The notes: generated from the letters alone by a model not told the origin. Counted from the first letter of the stretch, positions 1 through 8,864 are shown. The stretch: DNA of 64,000 nucleotides from Streptomyces sp. NBC_00464 (GCF_036013915.1 NZ_CP107899.1:1674001-1738000); one strand, 5' to 3'. A program made the numbers and translations.

Positions 1-1
1 C

Positions 2-2029
2 CTCGCGGGCGAGGAGCCGGGCCGCCGGTGGACCCGCCCCGTGCCCCTGGTCGACGTGCTCCGTGCCGCCGCCTCCGAGGTGGAGCAGTACGAGCGCATC
101 GAACTGGCCGCGGTGCCCGCCACCGAGGTCGCCGGCCGGGTCGTCAACGACCTCGTGCACCTCCTCGCCGAGCTGCTGGAGAACGCCACGTCGTTCTCCT
201 CGCCGCAGACGAAGGTCCGGGTCACCGGCCACGCGCTGCCCGACGGCCGGGTGCTCGTCGAGATCCACGACACGGGTATCGGCCTCTCCCCCGAGGACCT
301 CGCGGCGATCAACGAGCGGCTCGCCTCGCCGCCCACCGTGGACGTCTCGGTCTCCCGCCGCATGGGTCTGTTCGTGGTCGGCCGGCTGTCGCTGCGTCAC
401 GGCATCCGCATCCAGCTGCGGCCCTCCGACTCCGGTGGTACGACCGCGCTGGTCATGCTTCCGGTCGACGTCGCGCACGGCAACAAGCAGCCGGTTCCGA
501 AGCAGGCCCCGGGCCAGCAGTCCGCCCCCGGCGGGCTTCTCGCCGGCGGCAACGCGCCCCGTACCGGTCTCGAAGGTGCTCCGTCGGCCCCGGGCGGGCG
601 GCTGCCCGCCGGTCCCGGTGCCACGCGTGGCCAGGTCGGCGCGGGCTCCGGCCCGCGGGCGGCCCTGCCGGCCCGCGACGGCGGCCGTCCCCAGAACCAG
701 CAGGGTCAGCCGGGCCAGCCCGGCAGCCAGCAGAACTCCGGCTTCCAGAGCGCCGGGCTCTCCGGCACCGGTCCGCAGAGCCGGCAGCCGGACGCCTCGC
801 GCCAGGAGCCGCCGCGTCAGGGCGGCGGGCTCTCCGGTGCCTTCGGCGGCGGTGCCCGCCTCGGCGCCCGCGGCGACGGCTCCGGCCGTACGGACTCGGG
901 TCAGCCCAGTCTGTTCGACCAGAAGCGTCCGGAGCAGAACGGTCCCGGCCGTCAGGCCCCGCAGCCTCAGCAGCCCCGGCAGAATCAGGGCGGCGGCTTC
1001 CAGCAGCCCGGCGGGCCCGGTCAGAACGACCGCCAGCTGCCTCCGGTCGGCGGCCCCCGTGCGGAGCTGCCGGGTGGCAACCCCCAGCCGCAGCGTCCTC
1101 AGACCACCAGCTGGGGCAGCAACGAGGAGCCGTCCGCGCCGCGGTACTCCCCGCTCGACGCGCCCCGCAGTCACGAGGAGCCCGAGTCCACCGGCCAGTT
1201 CCAGCGGCCCGTGAACCCGCCGCCGCTCAGCCGGCGTCCCCCGATGGACAGCCGCCAGGGTCCCGGCTCGACCGCCGAGTTCGACCGTCCCGACTTCTCG
1301 GCACCGGCACCGCAGCAGCGGCCCGCGCCGCAGCTGCCCGACCCGGCGAGCACCGCGCAGTTCGCCCGCCCGGACTTCGGCCAGCCCGGACAGGCCCAGG
1401 CCCAGGGTCAGCCCGCGCCGCGCCAGCGTGACCGTGACAACGGGGACTTCGGTGCCCCGCGTCCGCCCGTCGCGCCGGTTCCGGACCAGGATTACCGGCC
1501 GGTCCTGCCGCAGCAGTCGCAGCCCGAGGCGCTGCCGCCGGCCGGTCCCGGCGACGGCCGTACCCCGCTGTACGACACGCTGGAGACGAACTGGTTCCAC
1601 GGTCCGCAGCAGGGTGGCCAGCAGCCGCCCGCCGCGCCGCAGGCACCCGGTTTCCCCCAGCAGCCCGCCGAGGAGCGTCCCGCTCCCGCCGCACCGCGCC
1701 GCGGGGCCGGCGACGCCAACGGCGCCACAAGCTCCTGGCGCGCCTCGCCGAACGACGAACTCGTCCGGCAGGCGGAGCGGGTGAAGAAGCCCGCAGCAGG
1801 CGGAATTACCACGTCCGGTCTGCCCCGCCGGGTCCCGCGTGCCAATCTGGTGCCGGGTACCGCCCAGCAGCAGAACCATCAGTCCGGTCCCCAGGTGTCG
1901 CGTGCGCCCGATGATGTGCGCGGGCGACTGACCAATCTTCGCCGGGGCATCCAGCAGGGGCGTCAGGCCAACAACGGCCCGTCGACCGGCAGTTTCCCAC
2001 TCGGCCCCACTCACCAGCAGGAGCGTTAG
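2..2029 (+). CDS. cvnA: Conservon sensor-kinase-like protein CvnA, N-terminally truncated by window edge
   Basis: C-terminal 675 residues of a CvnA protein; the start lies before the window. The visible part opens inside the dimerisation region (LAGEEPGRRW) and holds a HATPase domain with N-box HLLAELLENATSF and G-box EIHDTGIGL, then GLFVVGRL. About 470 residues of Pro/Gln/Gly-rich, probably disordered sequence follow, ending in a conserved tail (SGLPRRVPRANLV, then VSRAPDDVRGRL). CvnA proteins are membrane histidine-kinase-like sensors thought to hand a signal to the CvnB/C/D GTPase switch; no response regulator is present. The stop codon touches the cvnB start, so the two are translationally coupled. 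The second CvnA (3903-7115) is its paralogue. Confidence 0.93.
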   Translation, partial: LAGEEPGRRWTRPVPLVDVLRAAASEVEQYERIELAAVPATEVAGRVVNDLVHLLAELLENATSFSSPQTKVRVTGHALPDGRVLVEIHDTGIGLSPEDLAAINERLASPPTVDVSVSRRMGLFVVGRLSLRHGIRIQLRPSDSGGTTALVMLPVDVAHGNKQPVPKQAPGQQSAPGGLLAGGNAPRTGLEGAPSAPGGRLPAGPGATRGQVGAGSGPRAALPARDGGRPQNQQGQPGQPGSQQNSGFQSAGLSGTGPQSRQPDASRQEPPRQGGGLSGAFGGGARLGARGDGSGRTDSGQPSLFDQKRPEQNGPGRQAPQPQQPRQNQGGGFQQPGGPGQNDRQLPPVGGPRAELPGGNPQPQRPQTTSWGSNEEPSAPRYSPLDAPRSHEEPESTGQFQRPVNPPPLSRRPPMDSRQGPGSTAEFDRPDFSAPAPQQRPAPQLPDPASTAQFARPDFGQPGQAQAQGQPAPRQRDRDNGDFGAPRPPVAPVPDQDYRPVLPQQSQPEALPPAGPGDGRTPLYDTLETNWFHGPQQGGQQPPAAPQAPGFPQQPAEERPAPAAPRRGAGDANGATSSWRASPNDELVRQAERVKKPAAGGITTSGLPRRVPRANLVPGTAQQQNHQSGPQVSRAPDDVRGRLTNLRRGIQQGRQANNGPSTGSFPLGPTHQQER

Positions 2030-2452
2030 TTGAGCCCGATGAGTCAGGCCGCGCAGAATCTGAACTGGTTGATCACCAACTTCGTGGACAACACCCCAGG
2101 GGTGTCCCACACGGTGGTGGTCTCCGCAGACGGCCTGCTGCTGGCGATGTCCGAAGGTTTCCCGCGCGACCGCGCCGACCAGTTGGCGGCTGTCGCCTCC
2201 GGTCTGACCTCGCTGACGGCGGGTGCCTCCCGGATCTTCGAGGGCGGCGCCGTCAGCCAGACCGTGGTGGAGATGGAGCGCGGATTCCTCTTCCTGATGT
2301 CCATCTCGGACGGCTCCTCACTGGCCGTGCTGGCACATCCGGACGCCGACATCGGTCTGGTCGGCTACGAAATGGCTCTGCTGGTGGACCGGGCGGGCAC
2401 TGTCCTGACCCCGGACCTCCGTGCCGAGCTCCAGGGCAGCCTGCTCCACTAG
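2030..2452 (+). CDS. cvnB: Conservon roadblock/LC7 protein CvnB
   Basis: A 140-residue roadblock/LC7 (MglB-like) protein, expected to act as GTPase regulator for CvnD. The TTG at 2030 directly follows the cvnA stop and has GGAG six bases upstream; an in-frame ATG at 2039 is the alternative. The fold is recognisable from NLNWLITNFVDNTPGVSHT, the VVVSADGLLLAMS strand and the GYEMALLVDRAG helix. It is almost identical to the second CvnB (7117-7539), with only a handful of substitutions such as SQTVV against NQTVV. Its role as GAP or scaffold is inferred from the family. Confidence 0.95.
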   Translation: MSPMSQAAQNLNWLITNFVDNTPGVSHTVVVSADGLLLAMSEGFPRDRADQLAAVASGLTSLTAGASRIFEGGAVSQTVVEMERGFLFLMSISDGSSLAVLAHPDADIGLVGYEMALLVDRAGTVLTPDLRAELQGSLLH

Positions 2453-2585
2453 GCGGCCGTGAACCGGTGACACAGACGATTAGCCCAGGTACCGCACTCA
2501 TCACTCGCCCGTCCGGCCGCTTACAGCCCCCCACCGGCCCCTTCAGACGGCAAGCCGACACCCTGCTGTCACGCCCGGAGGATTC

Positions 2586-2993
2586 ATGACCCCGCCCCCC
2601 GCCTCACCCGATCCGTACGGCGCGTTGAACCACGCGTCGTACGAAGGTGAGGGCGACCAGCCGCTGGTTCGTCCGTACGCCATGACCGGCGGACGGACCC
2701 GACCGCGCTACCAGCTAGCGATAGAGGCGCTGGTCAGCACCACGGCCGACCCGGCGCACCTGGGGACACTGCTCCCCGAGCACCAGCGGATCTGCCACCT
2801 GTGCCGCGAGGTCAAGTCGGTGGCCGAGGTGTCGGCCCTGCTGTCGATGCCGCTCGGCGTGGCCCGGATTCTCGTCGCGGACCTGGCGGAAGCCGGCATG
2901 GTGGCCATCCACCAGCCGGGCAACGGAGAGGCCGGCGGCGCGCCGGATGTGACACTGCTCGAAAGGGTGCTCAGTGGACTTCGCAAGCTCTAG
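2586..2993 (+). CDS. cvnC: Conservon DUF742 protein CvnC
   Basis: A 135-residue DUF742 protein. The family hallmark PLVRPYAMTGGRTRPRYQL is followed by a winged-helix-like segment (EVSALLSMPLGVARILVADLAEAG). A GGAGG leader precedes ATG 2586. The last 20 bases overlap the cvnD start, which indicates coupled expression. DUF742 proteins always accompany CvnB and CvnD; their biochemical role is not settled. Compared with the second copy it lacks the long Gln-rich N-terminal extension. Confidence 0.94.
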   Translation: MTPPPASPDPYGALNHASYEGEGDQPLVRPYAMTGGRTRPRYQLAIEALVSTTADPAHLGTLLPEHQRICHLCREVKSVAEVSALLSMPLGVARILVADLAEAGMVAIHQPGNGEAGGAPDVTLLERVLSGLRKL

Positions 2994-3555
2994 TGGCGGT
3001 GCAGCCCGGGCCACCACCTCGGCGAAGATCGTGGTGGCGGGCGGATTCGGCGTGGGTAAGACCACGTTTGTCGGTGCCGTTTCGGAGATCAATCCGCTGC
3101 GCACCGAAGCCGTGATGACGTCCGCCTCGGCGGGCATCGACGACCTGACACACACCGGAGGCAAGACCACCACGACGGTGGCCATGGACTTCGGCCGCAT
3201 CACCCTGGACCAGGACCTGATCCTGTACCTCTTCGGTACGCCCGGACAGGACCGCTTCTGGTTCATGTGGGACGACCTCGTACGCGGCGCCATCGGCGCC
3301 GTCGTCCTCGTCGACACCCGCCGCCTCGCCGACTGCTTCCCCGCCGTCGACTACTTCGAGAACAGCGGCCTCCCCTTCGTCATCGCCCTCAACGGCTTCG
3401 ACGGACACCAGCCCTACACCCCCGACGAAGTCCGCGAAGCCCTCCAGATCGGACCCGACACCCCGATCATCACGACCGACGCGCGGCATCGCGGTGATGC
3501 CAAGAGCGGTCTGATCACGCTGGTCGAGCACGCTTTGATGGCGCGGCTCAAGTAG
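2974..3555 (+). CDS. cvnD: Conservon small GTPase CvnD
   Basis: A 193-residue Ras-like/MglA-type GTPase. P-loop GGFGVGKTT is at residues 23-31, the switch-II/G3 motif FGTPGQDRFW at 87-96, and NGFD at 140-143 stands where NKxD is usual. GTG start 2974 lies inside cvnC. CvnD is thought to switch state through CvnB under control of CvnA. Over 3162-3467 it is base-for-base identical to the second cvnD (8439-8744), whereas the 3-prime end differs at many synonymous sites, which suggests gene conversion. Confidence 0.95.
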   Translation: MDFASSSGGAARATTSAKIVVAGGFGVGKTTFVGAVSEINPLRTEAVMTSASAGIDDLTHTGGKTTTTVAMDFGRITLDQDLILYLFGTPGQDRFWFMWDDLVRGAIGAVVLVDTRRLADCFPAVDYFENSGLPFVIALNGFDGHQPYTPDEVREALQIGPDTPIITTDARHRGDAKSGLITLVEHALMARLK

Positions 3556-3615
3556 GCACAAGTCGGTATTGCCGTACGACAATTACGGTAGCCACACGGG
3601 GGTGGGCTGTGTCCT

Positions 3616-3644
3616 TTGACACGATCCACCCCTGTGTTCATAAC
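3616..3644 (+). promoter_or_regulatory. Predicted sigma-70-like promoter
   Basis: TTGACA at 3616-3621, a 17-base spacer and CATAAC at 3639-3644 (4/6 match to TATAAT). It lies in the 347-base gap between the conservons and points toward the second one, but a terminator hairpin at 3711-3741 follows about 60 bases after the expected start point. Prediction from sequence only. Confidence 0.5.
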
Positions 3645-3710
3645 GTTTCGAGAGAGAATTACCCCACAGCCAATACCCGATGCACACGACCGGTACCGCT
3701 GTGCTCACAT

Positions 3711-3741
3711 GAGCCCCGCCTTTTGGCGGGGCTCGTTCTTT
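3711..3741 (+). terminator. Rho-independent terminator after conservon 1
   Basis: A perfect 10-bp stem (3711-3720 with 3725-3734) with a TTTT loop and the T-rich tail GTTCTTT. It would end conservon-1 transcripts, and would also cap any RNA begun at the 3616-3644 promoter. Confidence 0.85.
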
Positions 3742-3770
3742 ATGCCCGTTTTATCTGAGGTCCGGGCCAC

Positions 3771-3789
3771 TCGGAATCGCACATTCCGA
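3771..3789. promoter_or_regulatory. Inverted repeat upstream of second cvnA
   Basis: TCGGAAT-CGCAC-ATTCCGA is a perfect 7-bp inverted repeat with a 5-base spacer. It lies 114 bases before the GTG of the second cvnA. Its size and position suit a protein-binding operator. I do not recognise the cognate regulator. Apart from this, the promoter and the terminator, I see nothing in the 3556-3902 gap. Confidence 0.4.
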
Positions 3790-3902
3790 CTGTTTGGAAC
3801 GCGACCGGTAGGCGTGCTGCAATTCGATGAACTCCCGAGTAGTACGGCCCTGAACGAAACACGGCACAACGTAGGTGCCGACGCCGAGAGGTTGTTGGTC
3901 GA

Positions 3903-6900
3903 GTGAGGCGTAACAACGAGGGCGCAACGGCGCAGACGGAGCGGGGCAACTTCACCCCTCCGCCACGCACCGTGGCGCCGTCCGCCGATGTGTCCGATGG
4001 GATACCGGCCGGTGGCAGCACCAGCCGGCTGTCCCCGCGCAACTGGCGGGTGCCCACCCGACTGAACGCGATCCTCCTGATCCCGGTGCTGGTCGGCCTG
4101 ATCATGGGCGGCTTCCAGGTGAAGGGTTCGGTCGACACCTGGCAGGAGGCCCAGGACGCCGAGAAGACCGCGCTGATCGTGCGCGCGGCCGCCGAGTACG
4201 GACAGGCCCTGCTCAACGAGCGTGACCTCACCGCTCAGCCGTTGCTCTCCAACAAGCGCGATTCCGAGATCGTCACCCAGGCCCAGGCCACCACGGACGC
4301 AGCCGCGCAGAAGTTCGACACGGCCGTGAAGGACAAGCCGGGCAAGCAGGGTCTGGAGCGCCGCCTCAAGCTGTTCAAACTGGAGGAGCCCAAGCTCCCG
4401 GGCCTGCGCAAGGCCGCGTACACCGCCGCCATGGACCCGGTGAAGACCGAAGAGGGATACACCCAGGTCCAGCACTCCCTCATGGAGTTCTGCAACGAGC
4501 TCGGCCTCGGCACCGGGAACATCACCAGCTACGGCCGCACCGTGTACGCAATCGAGCTGGCCAAGGCTGCAGAATCGCTTCAGCGCTCCATCGGAATGCA
4601 CCTTCTGGTGCGGCCCAGCCAGGAGAGCGCCAAGTTCAACGACCAGGTCAAGGCCTTCGGCTCGTACAACTACCTGGAGCAGATCGCCCTCGGTGAGTTC
4701 GTCTCCGGTGGTACGGAGGCCGACGCCGCCCGGCTGAAGACGGTCATGGCCGGCAAGGCCGCCGAGGGCGCCGCCGAGCTCAAGTCCGCGAAGGAGAAGG
4801 CCGACGCGGCGGGCGTGCCGTTCGTGACCCCGCCCACCGTCGACGGCTCGGTCTACGACGGCATGGCCCAGGAGATCGGCCTGGGCAAGAATCCCAAGGA
4901 GCTCAAGGCGAAGGGGATCACCCCCGAGACCTGGATGGCCGCGGCCACCGCGAAGTTCGACGGCTACACCACGGTCGAGGACGAGCTCGTCGACAAGGCG
5001 GTGACCGAGGCCGCCGAGATCTCGTCCAGCGCCCGGACCGACGCCATCGTCAACGCCGCGATCGTGGTCATCGCCCTGCTGGCCGCCTTCATCCTGGCCG
5101 GGCTCATGGCCCGGCAGATGAGCCGCTCGATGCGCCGGCTGCGTACGGCCGCCTTCTCCATCGCCGAGCAGCGGCTGCCCTCGCTCGTCGACCAGCTGTC
5201 CCGGACCGATCCGGGCCGGGTGGACACCCGGGTCCAGCCGATCCCGATCAACAGCCAGGACGAGATCGGTGAGGTCGCCCGCGCCTTCGACCAGGTGCAC
5301 CGCGAGGCGGTCCGGCTGGCGGCCGAACAGGCCATGCTGCGGGGCAACGTCAACGCGATCTTCACCAACCTCTCGCGCCGCAACCAGTCGCTCATCGAGG
5401 GCCAGCTGACCCTCATCACCGACCTGGAGAACAACGAGGCCGACCCGGACCAGCTGGAGAGCCTCTTCCGGCTGGACCACCTGGCGACCCGCATGCGGCG
5501 CAACGGCGAGAACCTCCTCGTCCTCGCCGGCGAGGAGCCCGGCCGCCGCTGGAACCAGCCGGTCCCCCTGGTGGACGTCCTGCGGGCCGCCTCCTCCGAG
5601 GTGGAGTCCTACGAGCGCATCGAGCTCTCCGGCGTGCCGGAGACCGAGATCCACGGCCAGTCCGTCACCGACCTCGTGCACCTGCTGGCCGAGCTGCTGG
5701 AGAACGCCACCACGTTCTCCTCGCCGCAGACCAAGGTGCGGGTCACCGCGACCCGGCTGCCCGACAGCCGCGTGATGATCGAGATCCACGACAAGGGCAT
5801 CGGCCTCACCGCCGAGGACTTCGCCGACATCAACCACAAGCTGGCCAACCCGCCGACGGTGGACGCCGCGGTCTCCCAGCGCATGGGCCTGTTCGTGGTC
5901 GGCCGCCTCTCCGACCGGCACGGCATCCGGGTCCAGCTGCGCCCCTCGGGCGAGCAGGCCGGCACCACCTCGCTGGTCATGCTGCCGGACGCGATCACCC
6001 ACGGTGGCGGCGGCGACGGCGCCCCCGCGCAGGACGACTTCACGGTCTCCTCGATCATTCCGCAGCAGCAGGCCTTCGATGCGCCGCCGCTCCAGCCCCA
6101 GCTGCGTACGGCGGCGGAGCTCGGCTTCGACGACTCGCGTTACGAGGAGCCCTCCGCGGACTCCGCGCAGCTCGACCCGGTGGGCCGCTCGCTCATGCGG
6201 GAGGAGCGCCGCGCGGCGCTGGAGGCGCAGACCGGCAACGAGCGCCCGCCGTTCCCGCAGCAGCAGGAGCCGCAGCGGCAGTACTCCGAGGCCGCGTACG
6301 GCGAGGCGCCCTACGCCGCGGACCCGTACGCCCAGGAACCGCAGGCGGGCGGGCAGCAGGAGCAGCAGTACGAGCAGCCCTCGTACGAAGGCGCCTACGA
6401 CCCGTACCGGGGTGACAACGGCTTTGCCGAGCAGCCCGGTTACCAGGCTCAGGCCGGCTACCAGGAGACGGCCTATCCGGCTCCGCAGGCGCCGCAGCCC
6501 GCCTACGACGCGCAGTACGCCGCCCAGCCCCAGCAGGAGGAGTGGGCTGATCAGAGCACGTACCAGGGTGCGTACGAGCCGGTCGCGCAGGCCGAGCCGG
6601 AATCTGTTGCGAGCACTCCCGCGCCCTCGGCGGAACGCGTAGGCTTCGACCGTTCGGGACCCGTCCCGAACTCCGGCCACGAGCTGACCAATGCCGGTCT
6701 GCCGCGCCGCGGCGGCCAGCAGCACTGGCAGCCCACCGGTCGTGGCAACGACCAGCCCGCCGCCACGCAGCAGCCGCAGCAGGAGCAGCACGAGGAACCG
6801 CCGCAGCAGCCGTCGCCCGCACAGGCGGACGGGGCCGGTCCCGAGGACTGGCGCTCGGCGAACGACGAGCGCTGGGAGCGGGCGGAGAAGCTCAAGGAGC

Positions 6901-7115
6901 CGAAGGCGGGCGGGGTCACCCCGTCCGGTCTTCCCCGGCGCGTGCCCAAGGCCAATCTGGTCGAGGGCACGGCCGAACAGACTCAGCAGGGCGGCCCCCA
7001 GGTCTCCCGCGCCCCGGAGGACGTGCGTGGCAGGTTGAGCAACCTGCGCCGTGGCGTGCTGCGGGGACGTAACGCGGGTTCGGACACCAGTAATACCTAC
7101 AACCAGGAGCGTTAG
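3903..7115 (+). CDS. cvnA: Conservon sensor-kinase-like protein CvnA (second copy)
   Basis: A 1070-residue membrane sensor. TM1 is about residues 55-72 (LNAILLIPVLVGLIMGG), followed by an extracytoplasmic nitrate/nitrite-sensing-like helical region (about 75-375), TM2 about 381-402, HAMP and coiled-coil, and HATPase about 590-695 (N-box HLLAELLENATTF, G-box EIHDKGIGL). The remaining 370 residues are Gln/Pro/Tyr-rich and end in the same tail as the first CvnA (SGLPRRVPKANLV, VSRAPEDVRGRL). GTG 3903 was chosen because it precedes the first conserved residues; no strong Shine-Dalgarno is visible. It probably senses an extracellular cue for the downstream GTPase switch; ligand unknown. Confidence 0.94.
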   Translation: MRRNNEGATAQTERGNFTPPPRTVAPSADVSDGIPAGGSTSRLSPRNWRVPTRLNAILLIPVLVGLIMGGFQVKGSVDTWQEAQDAEKTALIVRAAAEYGQALLNERDLTAQPLLSNKRDSEIVTQAQATTDAAAQKFDTAVKDKPGKQGLERRLKLFKLEEPKLPGLRKAAYTAAMDPVKTEEGYTQVQHSLMEFCNELGLGTGNITSYGRTVYAIELAKAAESLQRSIGMHLLVRPSQESAKFNDQVKAFGSYNYLEQIALGEFVSGGTEADAARLKTVMAGKAAEGAAELKSAKEKADAAGVPFVTPPTVDGSVYDGMAQEIGLGKNPKELKAKGITPETWMAAATAKFDGYTTVEDELVDKAVTEAAEISSSARTDAIVNAAIVVIALLAAFILAGLMARQMSRSMRRLRTAAFSIAEQRLPSLVDQLSRTDPGRVDTRVQPIPINSQDEIGEVARAFDQVHREAVRLAAEQAMLRGNVNAIFTNLSRRNQSLIEGQLTLITDLENNEADPDQLESLFRLDHLATRMRRNGENLLVLAGEEPGRRWNQPVPLVDVLRAASSEVESYERIELSGVPETEIHGQSVTDLVHLLAELLENATTFSSPQTKVRVTATRLPDSRVMIEIHDKGIGLTAEDFADINHKLANPPTVDAAVSQRMGLFVVGRLSDRHGIRVQLRPSGEQAGTTSLVMLPDAITHGGGGDGAPAQDDFTVSSIIPQQQAFDAPPLQPQLRTAAELGFDDSRYEEPSADSAQLDPVGRSLMREERRAALEAQTGNERPPFPQQQEPQRQYSEAAYGEAPYAADPYAQEPQAGGQQEQQYEQPSYEGAYDPYRGDNGFAEQPGYQAQAGYQETAYPAPQAPQPAYDAQYAAQPQQEEWADQSTYQGAYEPVAQAEPESVASTPAPSAERVGFDRSGPVPNSGHELTNAGLPRRGGQQHWQPTGRGNDQPAATQQPQQEQHEEPPQQPSPAQADGAGPEDWRSANDERWERAEKLKEPKAGGVTPSGLPRRVPKANLVEGTAEQTQQGGPQVSRAPEDVRGRLSNLRRGVLRGRNAGSDTSNTYNQER

Positions 7116-7116
7116 T

Positions 7117-7539
7117 GTGAGCCCGATGAGCCAGGCGGCGCAGAATCTGAACTGGTTGATCACCAACTTCGTGGACAACACCCCAGGGGTGTCGCACACG
7201 GTGGTGGTCTCCGCCGACGGACTCCTGCTGGCGATGTCCGAGGGGTTTCCGCGCGACCGTGCGGACCAGCTGGCGGCTGTCGCCTCCGGTCTGACCTCGC
7301 TGACCGCGGGTGCCTCCCGGATCTTCGAAGGCGGCGCGGTCAATCAGACAGTTGTGGAGATGGAGCGCGGATTCCTCTTCATCATGTCCGTTTCCGATGG
7401 ATCTTCGTTGGCCGTACTTGCACACCCGGACGCCGATATCGGTCTGGTTGGGTACGAAATGGCCCTTCTGGTCGACCGTGCCGGCAGCGTCCTCACGCCG
7501 GACCTCCGTGCCGAGCTTCAGGGAAGTCTTCTTAACTAG
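7117..7539 (+). CDS. cvnB: Conservon roadblock/LC7 protein CvnB (second copy)
   Basis: A 140-residue roadblock/LC7 protein, nearly identical to the CvnB at 2030-2452. GTG 7117 starts one base after the cvnA stop with GGAG upstream; ATG 7126 is the alternative. The near identity to the first copy, when the two CvnA proteins have diverged widely, means the CvnB proteins could exchange between the two conservons or are being homogenised. Confidence 0.95.
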   Translation: MSPMSQAAQNLNWLITNFVDNTPGVSHTVVVSADGLLLAMSEGFPRDRADQLAAVASGLTSLTAGASRIFEGGAVNQTVVEMERGFLFIMSVSDGSSLAVLAHPDADIGLVGYEMALLVDRAGSVLTPDLRAELQGSLLN

Positions 7540-7628
7540 TAGACAGACAGTGCGTTTCGCGTCACCGCGCCATAGGGTGCGGTGGCGCGGGCCCACTGGG
7601 ATCGGGACCGGCAGGCGGAGGAGGAATC

Positions 7629-8270
7629 GTGAGTACACCCCCAGGCGGGCACCAGTTCCATGGTGGTCAGCAAGTACCGGGTGAGCACGGGGACAATGGT
7701 TTCGGCTTCCCCTCCACACCCGGCAGACAGGGCGCGCAGCAGCCGTATCAGCCGTATCGACAGCCGCAGCAGCAGCAGCAGCCACAGCACGTTCAGGGAC
7801 CGGAGTGGCCGCAGCAGCCGCAGCAGCCCCACCGGCCGCAGCGTCCGCACCGGTACGACTCCCCGCAGCAGCCCCGCATTCAGCCGGTGCAGCCGCGGCG
7901 GGCCCCCGAACCGGCAGCGCCCGCCGCGCACAATCCGCTGGTTCGTCCGTACGCCATGACCGGTGGACGGACCCGACCGCGCTACCAACTCGCCATTGAG
8001 GCGTTGGTCAGTACGACGGCCGATCCGTCCCGGCTGCAAGGGCAGTTGCCCGAGCACCAGCGGATCTGCCGGCTGTGCATCGAGATCAAGTCAGTGGCCG
8101 AGATCTCGGCCCTGCTCTCGATTCCGCTCGGCGTTGCCCGGATCCTCGTAGCCGACCTGGCTGAGGCCGGACTCGTCGCTATCCACCAGCCCGGCGGCGA
8201 CGAGTCCGCCGGCGGCCAGCCAGATGTGACACTGCTCGAAAGGGTGCTCAGTGGACTTCGCAAGCTCTAG
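7629..8270 (+). CDS. cvnC: Conservon DUF742 protein CvnC with Gln-rich extension
   Basis: A 213-residue protein whose C-terminal half is a DUF742 domain (PLVRPYAMTGGRTRPRYQL, then EISALLSIPLGVARILVADL). The first ~95 residues are Gln/Pro/Arg-rich, coded partly by CAG/CCGCAG triplet runs (7741-7830), and are absent from the first CvnC; they are probably disordered and length-variable. GTG 7629 has a strong GGAGGA leader. The end overlaps cvnD by 20 bases, as in the first conservon. Confidence 0.93.
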   Translation: MSTPPGGHQFHGGQQVPGEHGDNGFGFPSTPGRQGAQQPYQPYRQPQQQQQPQHVQGPEWPQQPQQPHRPQRPHRYDSPQQPRIQPVQPRRAPEPAAPAAHNPLVRPYAMTGGRTRPRYQLAIEALVSTTADPSRLQGQLPEHQRICRLCIEIKSVAEISALLSIPLGVARILVADLAEAGLVAIHQPGGDESAGGQPDVTLLERVLSGLRKL

Positions 8271-8832
8271 CGGCGGAGCGGCCCGCTCCACCACCTCGGC
8301 GAAGATCGTGGTGGCAGGGGGCTTCGGCGTGGGTAAGACCACGTTTGTCGGTGCCGTTTCGGAGATTAATCCGCTGCGCACCGAAGCCGTGATGACGTCC
8401 GCCTCGGCGGGCATCGACGACCTGACACACACCGGGGACAAGACCACCACGACGGTGGCCATGGACTTCGGCCGCATCACCCTGGACCAGGACCTGATCC
8501 TGTACCTCTTCGGTACGCCCGGACAGGACCGCTTCTGGTTCATGTGGGACGACCTCGTACGCGGCGCCATCGGCGCCGTCGTCCTCGTCGACACCCGCCG
8601 CCTCGCCGACTGCTTCCCCGCCGTCGACTACTTCGAGAACAGCGGCCTCCCCTTCGTCATCGCCCTCAACGGCTTCGACGGACACCAGCCCTACACCCCC
8701 GACGAAGTCCGCGAAGCCCTCCAGATCGGACCCGACACCCCGATTCTGACGACGGACGCGCGGCATCGGGCGGATGCGAAGAGTGCGCTGATCACGTTGG
8801 TGGAGCACGCGCTGATGGCCCGCCTGCGGTAG
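8251..8832 (+). CDS. cvnD: Conservon small GTPase CvnD (second copy)
   Basis: A 193-residue MglA-like GTPase with P-loop GGFGVGKTT, G3 motif FGTPGQDRFW and NGFD. It differs from the first CvnD at very few residues, and bases 8439-8744 match 3162-3467 exactly. A strong hairpin terminator 32 bases after the stop closes the operon. Expected to be cytoplasmic and regulated by the coupled CvnB. Confidence 0.95.
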   Translation: MDFASSSGGAARSTTSAKIVVAGGFGVGKTTFVGAVSEINPLRTEAVMTSASAGIDDLTHTGDKTTTTVAMDFGRITLDQDLILYLFGTPGQDRFWFMWDDLVRGAIGAVVLVDTRRLADCFPAVDYFENSGLPFVIALNGFDGHQPYTPDEVREALQIGPDTPILTTDARHRADAKSALITLVEHALMARLR

Positions 8833-8864
8833 GGCCTGCGGCCCGCTTGGTCCGGATGTACGTG

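Noticed and set aside
3705..7343. 1212-codon open frame on the minus strand opposite cvnA-cvnB
   Set aside because: It is an antisense frame kept open by high GC codon bias; composition is Arg/Gly/Leu/Val-rich without motifs, and the plus strand carries clear CvnA and CvnB.
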